In this document: positions 25,378 to 33,418 of the stretch, piece by piece
How positions within the stretch are numbered: position 1 is the stretch's first letter
Layout of the letters: each line of letters starts with the position of its first letter
Origin: Acidobacteriota bacterium
GTDB lineage: Bacteria > Acidobacteriota > Blastocatellia > RBC074
Reading direction: 5' to 3'
Assembly (NCBI GenBank): GCA_018268995.1
Contig: JAFDVL010000073.1
Coordinates: 1-44,784 of the forward strand
DNA: 44,784 bases
The notes under the pieces: generated by a model
Database searches by the model: none
Seen by the model: the letters and a program-made list of their open reading frames with translations, nothing else
What the model was told of the DNA's origin: nothing
Made by a program: the position numbers and the translations under genes

Positions 25378-25389
25378 CGGGGTGTCTAT

Positions 25390-28056
25390 ATGAAACCGAT
25401 TCGCACTTTTAATGTCACTCCATTTTTGCCGCCCGAATTAGAACGGGTACGCAATTTAAGCTACAACTTACGCTGGGCCTGGAATCACGAGGCTATTGAA
25501 CTTTTTCGTTGGGATAATCAACTGTGGGAACGTTCTGGTCACAATCCTGTGCTGATGCTCGGCACGATAGATCAGGCCACCTTGCAGGCTGCCGCCACAG
25601 ATGAAGGCTTTCTCACGCAACTGGATCGCGTTGCCAGAGATTTTGATGCATACCTGAAAAGTGATACCACCTGGTTTCAGCGCACGCATGGCAAAACGGA
25701 TCATCGGCTGGTGGCGTACTTTTCGGCTGAATTTGGCGTCACCGATTGCCTTTCGATTTTTGCGGGTGGGTTAGGGATTTTAGCTGGTGATCATTTGAAA
25801 TCCGCCAGTGACTTGGGCGTGCCGCTGGTGGCAGTTGGGATTCTGTATCAGGAAGGTTACTTTCGCCAGTATTTGAATGACGCTGGCTGGCAGCAGGAAA
25901 TTTATCAGGAAAATGATTTCTTCACCTTGCCGCTGACGTTGGAATGCAATAAAGACGGAACGCCGATTACGATTGAAGTTCCGTTTCCAGGCCGCAATAT
26001 CTACGCGCAAATCTGGCGTGCTCAGGTTGGGCGCGTGCCGTTGTATTTGCTCGACACGAATATCCCGGCCAATCCGCGCAAGGAAGATCAGGACATCACC
26101 GATCAGTTGTATGGCGGCGATAATGAATTGCGCATCAAGCAGGAATTGATGCTCGGCATTGGTGGGTATCGTGCGCTGGAAGCCCTGGGCATCACGCCCG
26201 ATGTGTATCACTTAAACGAAGGCCACTCAGCCTTTCTCGCCCTGGAGCGCATGCGTCGCCTGATAGAAACCGAGCATCTTTCGTTTGCCGAAGCGCGCGA
26301 AGCGGTTTCTGCCGGGTTGATCTTCACAACGCATACGCCTGTGCCCGCCGGTCACGATTACTTCCCGCCGGATTTGATGGCGCGGTATTTCGGCGATTAC
26401 GCAGGCAAGTTGGGCTTATCGTTTCGAGATTTCATGGCACTTGGCAGAAAAGACCCGAATGATGACAACGAACAATTTTGCATGACCGTGCTGGCCTTGC
26501 GTCTGGCGCAACACAGCAATGCCGTCAGCCGTTTGCATGGGCAGGTTTCGCGCAAGATGTGGCAATCGCTTTGGCCCAACGTGCCAGAAGATGAAATCCC
26601 GATTGGCCACGTCACCAACGGCATTCATTTTCGCTCGTGGATTTCACAGGAAATGGATGAGATTTATAACCGCTATCTTGGCACGCATTGGCGCAACGAA
26701 CCGGCGGATCAGGCCTTGTGGGGCCGCGTCAATCGCATGTCGCCGGAAGAGTTGTGGCGCACGCACGACAAGCGCCGCGAACGATTAGTGGCCTTCACCC
26801 GTCGTCGTTTGCGCGCACAACTGGAACGACGCGGCGCTCCGCAATCCGAGGTCGAAGCCGCTGACGAAGTGCTGAATCCTGACATCCTGACCATCGGTTT
26901 TGCCCGGCGCTTTGCCACGTACAAACGCGCAAACCTGTTGTTGCGTGACCCCGAACGCCTGGCGCGCATCCTGAACCATCCTGAACATCCTGTGCAAATC
27001 ATCTTTGCTGGGCAGGCGCATCCACGCGATGAAGCAGGCAAGGAAATCATCAAGCAAATCGTCACACTTTGTCGCAAGCCGGAATTTCGCCATCGTTGCG
27101 TGTTTCTGGAAGGCTACGATATGGCCATTGCCCGTTCGATGGTACAGGGTTGTGACGTATGGCTCAGCACGCCGCGCCGTCCGTTGGAAGCCAGCGGCAC
27201 CAGCGGCATGAAAGCCGCAGCCAATGGCGTCCTGAACCTCAGCACGCTGGATGGTTGGTGGGACGAAGCCTGGAAGTTCGGTGCACGGAATGCAGAACAC
27301 GGTATCACCGAACCCATCACAGATCAGGATGCACATTCGATTGGCTGGGCGATTGGCAGAGGCGAATCCTACGATGACCCGGAGTATCAGGATCAGGTCG
27401 AAGCCGAAGCGCTTTACACGTTGCTGGAACGTGATGTCGTGCCGACGTTTTATGAGCGGAGCGCAGATAAGTTGCCGCGTGATTGGATTGCACGCATGAA
27501 GTCTTCGATTGGAAATCTGTGCCATTACTTCAACACGCACAGAATGGTGCAGGAATATACCGAGCAGTTTTACCTGCCCGCCGCAGAACGTCACAGACAA
27601 CTGGTTGCACAGGAATTGACCCGCGCGAAAGCCTTGGCCAGTTGGAAAGCACGCATCCGTCAGCATTGGTCTGAAATTCGTGTGGAAGCGGTCAGCGCTG
27701 ATTCGCTCGCGGAAATTCGCGTCGGACGCGAAATCAAAGTCCGGGCACAAATTCACCTTGGCGCGCTGACACCAGAAGACGTGAAAGTGGAACTCTACAC
27801 AGGCTTAGTCAGTCCGTCCGGCGATATTATCGCTGCCACGACAACGCCAATGCACATGACGGAAGGTGGACGGGCTGGGAGCTGGAATTTCGCCACTGAT
27901 CCGATCATGTGTAGTCGCAGCGGTTTGCACGGCTTCACGATTCGTGTGTTGCCGTATCATGCCGATCTGACCACATTATTTTTGCCGGGCTTAATGGTGT
28001 GGGCTGAAACCAATACGACGGTAACTTTAGAAAGTCGAAAGGAACACGCTGTATGA
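25390..28056 (+). CDS. glgP: alpha-glucan (glycogen) phosphorylase
   Basis: An 888-residue enzyme that releases glucose-1-phosphate from the ends of alpha-1,4-glucans. It belongs to the branch with an N-terminal DUF3417 domain (PPELERVRNLSYNLRWAWNH). Core motifs are YFSAEFGVTDCLSIFAGGLG, HLNEGHSAFLALERMR, HVTNGIHFRSW, IGFARRFATYKRA and the PLP-binding segment EASGTSGMKAAANGVLN, with the cofactor lysine at Lys608. This branch is typical of thermophiles, actinobacteria and stress islands. Glucan mobilisation would supply fermentable carbon when respiration stops, which fits the surrounding genes. Its stop overlaps the next start in ATGA. The hydrolase gene ends 12 nt upstream. Confidence 0.95.
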   Translation: MKPIRTFNVTPFLPPELERVRNLSYNLRWAWNHEAIELFRWDNQLWERSGHNPVLMLGTIDQATLQAAATDEGFLTQLDRVARDFDAYLKSDTTWFQRTHGKTDHRLVAYFSAEFGVTDCLSIFAGGLGILAGDHLKSASDLGVPLVAVGILYQEGYFRQYLNDAGWQQEIYQENDFFTLPLTLECNKDGTPITIEVPFPGRNIYAQIWRAQVGRVPLYLLDTNIPANPRKEDQDITDQLYGGDNELRIKQELMLGIGGYRALEALGITPDVYHLNEGHSAFLALERMRRLIETEHLSFAEAREAVSAGLIFTTHTPVPAGHDYFPPDLMARYFGDYAGKLGLSFRDFMALGRKDPNDDNEQFCMTVLALRLAQHSNAVSRLHGQVSRKMWQSLWPNVPEDEIPIGHVTNGIHFRSWISQEMDEIYNRYLGTHWRNEPADQALWGRVNRMSPEELWRTHDKRRERLVAFTRRRLRAQLERRGAPQSEVEAADEVLNPDILTIGFARRFATYKRANLLLRDPERLARILNHPEHPVQIIFAGQAHPRDEAGKEIIKQIVTLCRKPEFRHRCVFLEGYDMAIARSMVQGCDVWLSTPRRPLEASGTSGMKAAANGVLNLSTLDGWWDEAWKFGARNAEHGITEPITDQDAHSIGWAIGRGESYDDPEYQDQVEAEALYTLLERDVVPTFYERSADKLPRDWIARMKSSIGNLCHYFNTHRMVQEYTEQFYLPAAERHRQLVAQELTRAKALASWKARIRQHWSEIRVEAVSADSLAEIRVGREIKVRAQIHLGALTPEDVKVELYTGLVSPSGDIIAATTTPMHMTEGGRAGSWNFATDPIMCSRSGLHGFTIRVLPYHADLTTLFLPGLMVWAETNTTVTLESRKEHAV

Positions 28057-28973
28057 AAGTGTTATTAACGACAGATGGTTCAAAGCAGGCGGAAACCGCA
28101 TTGCAAACAGCAGGCCGGTTATTGCACAAGGGCCGACACCAGTACGATTTGCTTTGCGTTGCGCCAAGGCTGGCTTTCCCGCAATCCAAAGCCCGAAAGG
28201 AAAAACCAAAAATCGCGCGCTTACACCAAAACTATCAGGATAAAGCGGCATCGGAGGCGAAAGAAATTTTGTTGCACGCACAAGCCCAACTGGCTACGCA
28301 GGGAATCGAAGCCAACACGATTGCTGAAGTTGGTTCGCCCGCGAACATGATTTTGCAGAAGGCCGCCGAAAGAGACTTGGTTGTGATCGGCGCGCACGAC
28401 CGTTACGAGCGCAGCAAGCAAGGCTTAGGGCCTGTTGCGACGCGTGTGGTTGCGCACGCTTCCAGCGCTGTTCTGGTTGCCCGCGAGCTGACTGCCGGAA
28501 GGAGTTTGCGCATTTTGCTGGGGATGGATGGTTCCCTGGCTTCTGAATACGCATTGCAGGTGATGCTGCGGATGTTCGATGTGGGCACGGCGGAAATCAC
28601 CCTCATGCATGTGGTCGAAACGCCGTGGATTTATCTGGGACTGGAACGCGAATGGTTGGATTATGCCGAAAGCGGAATTGATCGCAATGACCAATCCTTC
28701 CAACTGGAGCGCGAACTACAGAACGAAGCGGAAGACGTGTTGGCCGAAGTCCGCGCCCGCCTGGATGGCGTTGGTCTGTCAGCAACCACGCTGATTGAAG
28801 AAGGTGATCCGGCTTTGGAAATCCTGAGCGAAGCGGAAAAAGATGAATACGATCTGATTGTCTTAGGCGCAACCGGAGAGCATGATTTGAAACATCAATT
28901 GCTGGGGAGTGTTTCCACCAAAGTTGCGCAGGACGCGCCCTGTTCTGTGTTAGTGGCAAAGTACATTGCTTAA
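28053..28973 (+). CDS. tandem universal stress protein (two Usp domains)
   Basis: A 306-residue protein with two UspA domains (about residues 1-145 and 148-306). The second domain has an intact ATP motif, GATGEHDLKHQLLGS followed by VSTKVAQDAPCSVLV. In the first, the corresponding segment reads GAHDRYERSKQGLGP: Asp replaces the second glycine and Pro the Ser/Thr, so nucleotide binding there is probably lost. Tandem Usps with one degenerate half are common in mycobacterial DosR-type stress proteins. The start codon overlaps the glgP stop (ATGA), with AAAGGAA upstream, so the two are translationally coupled. Last gene of the operon; a hairpin follows. Confidence 0.92.
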   Translation: MKVLLTTDGSKQAETALQTAGRLLHKGRHQYDLLCVAPRLAFPQSKARKEKPKIARLHQNYQDKAASEAKEILLHAQAQLATQGIEANTIAEVGSPANMILQKAAERDLVVIGAHDRYERSKQGLGPVATRVVAHASSAVLVARELTAGRSLRILLGMDGSLASEYALQVMLRMFDVGTAEITLMHVVETPWIYLGLEREWLDYAESGIDRNDQSFQLERELQNEAEDVLAEVRARLDGVGLSATTLIEEGDPALEILSEAEKDEYDLIVLGATGEHDLKHQLLGSVSTKVAQDAPCSVLVAKYIA

Positions 28974-28991
28974 ATCAGTCCTGTTAAAATC

Positions 28992-29044
28992 ATTACCGCG
29001 ACTGGTAAGGGGCGTGAGCGGCGCTTCTTCCCAGTCGCGGCACT
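28992..29044. repeat. dispersed hairpin repeat, decayed copy
   Basis: Arms of 23 nt (28992-29014 and 29022-29044) with about five mismatches and a 7-nt loop. The block ACCGCGACTGG and GTAAGGGGCG resemble the hairpin at 23515. It lies between convergent genes, 18 nt after the tandem Usp stop and 5 nt from the cupin stop, so it could end transcripts from both sides. Confidence 0.6.
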
Positions 29045-29049
29045 AATTC

Positions 29050-29397
29050 TTATCCCATCGGAATTGGCTCTTCCGGCGATTTCAATTCAACCACCAACAA
29101 ATGCGCTTCGGTCGAACCGATGTTTTGTAAGGCATGCGTTGTTTCGTGCCGCCACATCAACGCGCCGGTTTTCAGTTCAAATTCTTCACTGATGCCGGAG
29201 GGAGCCGTAATCAGCAACGTGCCGGGGCCGAAAGAATACACAACACAATCAGGATGCGAATGTAAGGCGGATTTCTCGCCGGGTTGGCTGCGATATTCCA
29301 TGACACGGACACGGTCATTTTCCAGCAATGTTTTGTAATTGTGGGGATCATTTCTGACCGGATCATCGGTGGCATAAATGTTTTCTTCACTTCTCAT
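29050..29397 (-). CDS. cupin-domain protein
   Basis: A 115-residue single-domain cupin. Motif 1 reads EKSALHSHPDCVVYSFGPG, with two histidines (HSH) as likely metal ligands, and motif 2 reads GALMWRHETTHALQNIGSTE with a further histidine. Small cupins of this kind are usually metal-binding enzymes or sensors; no substrate can be inferred. The start is supported by GGAGCAAGATC upstream of the ATG. It is the last gene of the minus-strand set M50-CBS, APH-AAA, cupin, but 173 nt separate it from the APH-AAA gene, so it may have its own promoter. It ends against the hairpin at 28992. Confidence 0.83.
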   Translation of the reverse strand: MRSEENIYATDDPVRNDPHNYKTLLENDRVRVMEYRSQPGEKSALHSHPDCVVYSFGPGTLLITAPSGISEEFELKTGALMWRHETTHALQNIGSTEAHLLVVELKSPEEPIPMG

Positions 29398-29570
29398 GAT
29401 CTTGCTCCTTACTATGGCAGGAATGATTGTGTACCTTTCCTGAATGGTTGTGGGGTTTCACCCAAAAATTGTGGATATTTACAACTTCATCCAATTTCAA
29501 CGCTTCAACTTGTTCCATGCAATTTGCGTATCGCAGGTTGTGCGTTGCTGTTGAGGTGAAACGCCGGGAA

Positions 29571-31211
29571 TTATTTACCATTCGCAATCAGCAATTGAAG
29601 GTTTGGCTTGGAAATCAGCTCTTGTTGGCGGAGCCAATCTGTTGCCCGGTGTGCAACTTGAGCCAGCTGATCATTGGTGTTTAGCGTGAAGGCGGTTTTT
29701 TCGATTTCAGGGCGAATATCTTCAAAGGTTTCCCGCTGTCGGAGGTAAATTTCCCAATTGGCATCCGAAAGGCCGTCGCCGCGAGCCGCGCGTTGTTCCA
29801 ATCGCTGTTGGACGAACTCTGGCGCAAGCGTACATTCGATGATGCGCCAATCCGCCCCCGCGTTCATTGCCATCTGCCGCGCACTGTTTCTATCTGCTGC
29901 TCGCTGAAATGTAGCATCCAGAATCACGCCGCGATTGGCTGCGAGGAATTCTTGTCCTGTCGTAAGCATTTTTTGATATGTGCGCCTGCTGGCTTCAGTG
30001 GTGTATGCGCCTTCGCCATAGCCGCTCGGTTTCTTCGCATCACCAAACAGGGATTGCCGTACCGCATCGGCAGAAATTACGCGCAGCCCAAGTTCGCTGG
30101 CGATGGCACGTGCGACGGATGTTTTGCCCGTGCCTGATAGACCACAGACCGCGATCACAGTCGGTTTTTGCAGCGGGGTGGCATAACGTCGTGCCAGTTC
30201 AAAATAATTTCTGGCCTGTTGCGCCGCCGTTTCTTTTTCTGCGTCACTAAATTCCGGCTCATTTAAGCGAAAGCTCAACACCTTGCCGCGCACGTACGCC
30301 CGATAGCAGCGATAAAAGGGCAGGAGCGTAAACAGGTCATTGTCGTTGGCGCGTTGTTGATAGGCTTCTGTGAAGTAATAGCCAAGGTCAGGCCGCGCGC
30401 GCGCGTCTAAATCCATTGCCAGAAATGCGATTTCGCTTGCCACATCGTCACATCGAAACCGCTCGTTAAATTCGATGCAATCGTAAATGCGAATCGCATC
30501 ATCCATGACGCAAATACTTTCACATCGCACATCGCCGTGCCCATCCACAATTCGTTTGTCGTGAATTCGACGGGCAAAGAGGTCAGTTTTGTGGGTCAGC
30601 CAATCGTTGACCCAATCCTGAATGGCATTGAAATCCGACGCGCTAATCGTGCGATTGATAAAGGCTTCGGTCTGAATGAAGTTTTCTTCCCAGTTGTGGC
30701 AAATTTCCGCCAGGCTGCCCCATTGATTGATTTGGGGGCCACGCCGTGCATTTTGATGAAACGCGCTGAGCTGTGCGGCGATGCGATCAAGGATAGCTTC
30801 GGTAACAGTATTTTCGGCGACCATCCGATCCAGCATCCGATCCTCAGGTAAGCGGTTCATCCAGACGCAATAATCCACGACCCTGCCGTGCTGGCCGGAA
30901 AAGCCAATTTTGCCGTTGGATTCGATCACACCGCTGTAGCCAATGTAGGTATCCAAACACAGTCGTCGGTTTAAGTTGACCTCATCTTCACAGGCCTGTC
31001 GTCGTTTTTGTGGCGTCGTGTAATCAAGAAACCCAAAATCCACGGGTTTCTTGAGCTTGACGACGTGCTTGCTCCCCAGCAGGAGCACCGAAATATGCGT
31101 TTGCTTCATCTCAATCGGCAACTCATCCGCTGGCCAGTCCGGGCTATGCTGAAGTTGTTCGACCATTTTCAGCCATTCCGCCAAGTCTGTTTTTTCTTCG
31201 CCCACATTCAT
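29571..31211 (-). CDS. APH-like and AAA (P-loop kinase) two-domain protein
   Basis: A 546-residue protein. The N-terminal two thirds look like an aminoglycoside-phosphotransferase-type kinase fold: VVKLKKPVDFGFLDYTTPQ, and the catalytic-loop-like RIVDGHGDVRCESI (about 221-234) followed by IYDCIEFNERFRCDDVASEI. The C-terminal third has a Walker A motif in AVCGLSGTGKTSVARAI (about 354-370) and reads as a small zeta-toxin or gluconate-kinase-like P-loop domain, with VILDATFQRAADR as the second strand. The same two-domain build occurs in Mycobacterium tuberculosis Rv2004c, a DosR-regulon member. The substrate is unknown. ATG at 31211 has AAAGGAG at 7 nt; a GTG one codon upstream is less well spaced. 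It lies 13 nt after the protease gene. Confidence 0.87.
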   Translation of the reverse strand: MNVGEEKTDLAEWLKMVEQLQHSPDWPADELPIEMKQTHISVLLLGSKHVVKLKKPVDFGFLDYTTPQKRRQACEDEVNLNRRLCLDTYIGYSGVIESNGKIGFSGQHGRVVDYCVWMNRLPEDRMLDRMVAENTVTEAILDRIAAQLSAFHQNARRGPQINQWGSLAEICHNWEENFIQTEAFINRTISASDFNAIQDWVNDWLTHKTDLFARRIHDKRIVDGHGDVRCESICVMDDAIRIYDCIEFNERFRCDDVASEIAFLAMDLDARARPDLGYYFTEAYQQRANDNDLFTLLPFYRCYRAYVRGKVLSFRLNEPEFSDAEKETAAQQARNYFELARRYATPLQKPTVIAVCGLSGTGKTSVARAIASELGLRVISADAVRQSLFGDAKKPSGYGEGAYTTEASRRTYQKMLTTGQEFLAANRGVILDATFQRAADRNSARQMAMNAGADWRIIECTLAPEFVQQRLEQRAARGDGLSDANWEIYLRQRETFEDIRPEIEKTAFTLNTNDQLAQVAHRATDWLRQQELISKPNLQLLIANGK

Positions 31212-31224
31212 CACCGAACTCCTT

Positions 31225-32349
31225 TCAGGAGGTAGGACGTAGTTCGATGCGATTTTGAATTATTTGCAGCAGTTGATCGCGGGCGATCATTCCTAATATT
31301 TTGCCTTCCTGAATGACCGGGATTTGCGCGATGTTTTTCGTCACCATTAATTGCAGGACTGCTTCAACATCGGTATCCGGCGCGACTGCCGAGAGTTGAT
31401 CCAGCGGACGCATGACCGCCTGTACCGAAGTGTTATTCCACTCTGCACGCGGCACTGTACGAACATCAGACAGCGTGATGATTCCACGCGGATGCTCTGG
31501 TTCTCCGACCACAAAGCACCGATAGCCTCGTTGCAATAGGTAAGATTCGACAAATTCGCTGAGGCTCATTCCGCCGGAAATGAAAGAACAATCGGTTGAC
31601 ATGACCTGCTCCGCCCGCACCCCGGCAACAGCGCGATGAACAAGCAGTTGCGCGCCGCTCATTTCTGCCGCATTCATTAAGAACCATCCCAAAAACGCCA
31701 TCCACAACCCATTGAAAATCGCGTCTTGCCCAAAGATCAGCCACAGTCCATAGAAAATCATCATCAACCCAAGATTCCGCCCAATGCTCACCGACACCTG
31801 CGTTGCCCGCTCTAAACTTCCGGTCACGCGCCAAACAATTCCACGCAGGACGCGCCCACCATCCAACGGCATTCCCGGCAGCAAATTAAACGTTGCCAAG
31901 GCAAAATTCACGATGCCCAGCCAACCTGCCACGCTGCCAATCACGGACGCATCTTTGCCCGCGAGAAACCACACTGACCCAAAGACTGCGGCCAGAAAAT
32001 AGCTGGATAAAGGGCCGATCAAAGCAACGCGGATTTCCTGATTAGGAGAGGAGGCTTCTTTCTCGATTTCTGCCACACCGCCAAAAACAAACAATGTGAT
32101 AGAGCGCACGGGCTGGCCGCCCCGTTTGGCCATTAACGAATGCGCCATTTCGTGAAACAGCACAGAGCTGAAGAACAAGACACTGGCTGTCAGGCCAATC
32201 ACAATTTGTACAGGCTTGGAAAATTGCGGAAATTGCTCACCGAATTGTGCAATTAAGGAAAAGGTGACGAGACCAAAAATGATAATCCAGGTTTGATGGA
32301 TGAAAATTGAGACTCCAAACAATGACCCCAGACGAATTGCGTTTCGCAT
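31225..32349 (-). CDS. site-2 protease (M50) with CBS-domain pair
   Basis: A 374-residue intramembrane metalloprotease. The zinc site is HEMAH (His66, Glu67, His70) with the third ligand in NLLPGMPLDGGR (Asp163); about six hydrophobic segments surround them. Two CBS motifs fill the C-terminus (about 247-370): VMSTDCSFISGGMSLSEFVE, ... GIITLSDVRTVPRAEW and VMRPLDQLSAVAPDTDVEAV ... IAQIPVIQEGKILGMIARDQ. CBS pairs bind adenine nucleotides, so energy charge may control proteolysis. The architecture matches Rip3 (Rv2625c) and SpoIVFB-like relatives. The cleavage target is unknown; an anti-sigma factor or transmembrane signal protein would be typical. Gene starts after AGGAGGGCAATC. First gene of the minus-strand stress operon. 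Confidence 0.93.
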   Translation of the reverse strand: MRNAIRLGSLFGVSIFIHQTWIIIFGLVTFSLIAQFGEQFPQFSKPVQIVIGLTASVLFFSSVLFHEMAHSLMAKRGGQPVRSITLFVFGGVAEIEKEASSPNQEIRVALIGPLSSYFLAAVFGSVWFLAGKDASVIGSVAGWLGIVNFALATFNLLPGMPLDGGRVLRGIVWRVTGSLERATQVSVSIGRNLGLMMIFYGLWLIFGQDAIFNGLWMAFLGWFLMNAAEMSGAQLLVHRAVAGVRAEQVMSTDCSFISGGMSLSEFVESYLLQRGYRCFVVGEPEHPRGIITLSDVRTVPRAEWNNTSVQAVMRPLDQLSAVAPDTDVEAVLQLMVTKNIAQIPVIQEGKILGMIARDQLLQIIQNRIELRPTS

Positions 32350-32440
32350 GATTGCCCTCCTCTTATGCCTAATCGTAGAGCAAACGGGATGCCAGGCCCG
32401 ATTTTGTATGCTTAAAGTCCGCTATCAGGTCAGAAACAAG

Positions 32441-32673
32441 TCTTAGCGCGTGTTTGGGAATTCTGATGGTTTGCGTTTTCTCAAGAGCCCCGTCGTTGAC
32501 GGCTGGGGAAAAGGCAGGAAAGAGCGAAGATGGCGCTTCTGAGCGTCCTTTTCCGCAGGCTTAAGCCAAGGGAAAAGCCCGATTCAGCGGGCTTTGAGCC
32601 TTTGTTTGGTGCTTCCCCAGCCGTCAACGACTGGGCTCTTCAATAACAACAGAATTCCCTAACACACTCTTAG
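32441..32673. mobile_element. MITE-like nested inverted-repeat element
   Basis: A non-coding element of about 230 nt with three nested palindromes: outer GTGTTTGGGAATTCTG (32450-32465) against 32650-32665, middle 28-nt arms (32483-32510 and 32613-32640, one mismatch, including CGTCGTTGACGGCTGGGGAA), and an inner hairpin AAAGCCCG-ATTCAG-CGGGCTTT (32574-32595). The hexamer TCTTAG occurs at both edges (32441-32446, 32668-32673) and could be a target duplication. No transposase is encoded. It fills most of the 360-nt gap upstream of the M50 gene and downstream of the PPOX gene. The inner hairpin could also terminate transcription. Confidence 0.62.
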
Positions 32674-32709
32674 GGAGCACTCGCAGAAAGGTTGATGCTC
32701 CCCAAACAA

Positions 32710-33132
32710 CTATTGCCAATGCTCGCTCACGCCTGTCACTTTGTTGACGTGAATACGAAAGACGATAACCTCGTCTTTGCCTTTCGTCATCCTTGATTCG
32801 ACTGGCGTCATGTGCGGGAAATGCCGATAAAACGCGGTCATCCAGCGTTCTCGTTCTTCTTTCTCGCCTATTTCTTCATATTCTCCGAAGGCAATTGCAC
32901 TGCGCCAATTGTAATCATCCTGGACTTCATCTACCTGCAAGCATACGTGCGGAGACTCGCGTAGTACCTGAATTTTCAGGCCCGGCAACGAATGAATGTA
33001 GATGTCCTCTCCCTCGTACAGATAATTAATTGGCAAAACATACGGCTCGCCGTTGATGCAACAGCCCAATCTGCCGAAATGGTGCTCTTGTAATATCTTT
33101 TGGGAATCTACTTTTCCGAGTGGTTCAATCAT
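32710..33132 (-). CDS. pyridoxamine 5'-phosphate oxidase-like flavin-binding protein
   Basis: A 140-residue split-barrel protein. The family landmarks are HHFGRLGCCINGEPYVLPIN, YLYEGEDIYIHSLPGLKIQ, VCLQVDEVQDDYNWRSAIAF and GEYEEIGEKEERERWMTAF, which match the PPOX-like FMN-binding fold (pyridox_oxase_2/nitroimidazole-resistance type). Such proteins bind FMN, F420 or haem and are common in anaerobic stress regulons. The reaction is not predictable. It is transcribed divergently from groEL over 286 nt; GGAGG lies upstream of its ATG at about 7 nt. Confidence 0.87.
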   Translation of the reverse strand: MIEPLGKVDSQKILQEHHFGRLGCCINGEPYVLPINYLYEGEDIYIHSLPGLKIQVLRESPHVCLQVDEVQDDYNWRSAIAFGEYEEIGEKEERERWMTAFYRHFPHMTPVESRMTKGKDEVIVFRIHVNKVTGVSEHWQ

Positions 33133-33418
33133 ATAAGCCTCCTTCCCTTTTTAGGTTCAGCAAGCGACGTTCCGCACGGATTGGAAGTACCTTGTCGCAT
33201 TGTACAAAGCACTTACCGCCTTGATCGGGAAGGCGCGTGGAATTGCGCGCCTTAGGTTGCGCAAAGTTTCCCATCCGGCAGGTTTGAATGCGCGAAATCC
33301 CACCTCGCTTTCCGTCGTAAGCTCGAAAGTCTTTGGGAACTCTTTGCTTCAGTTTTGGACTGAATGTTGCAACATTTCTGCCTAGTTCTCAGATTGAATT
33401 GTTGGGAGGGAAATTGAA
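33133..33418. promoter_or_regulatory. divergent PPOX/groEL control region with palindromes
   Basis: The region holds a perfect 14-nt palindrome AATGTTGCAACATT at 33363-33376, 43 nt before the groEL start, and an inverted repeat AAGGCGCG/CGCGCCTT at 33230-33253. The CIRCE element expected for HrcA control is absent, as is a clear FNR-type TTGAT-N4-ATCAA. The first palindrome is a plausible operator for whichever regulator controls the island. Confidence 0.4.

Noticed and set aside
33230..33253. Inverted repeat AAGGCGCG/CGCGCCTT as a CIRCE element
   Set aside because: CIRCE is TTAGCACTC-N9-GAGTGCTAA; this sequence does not match.
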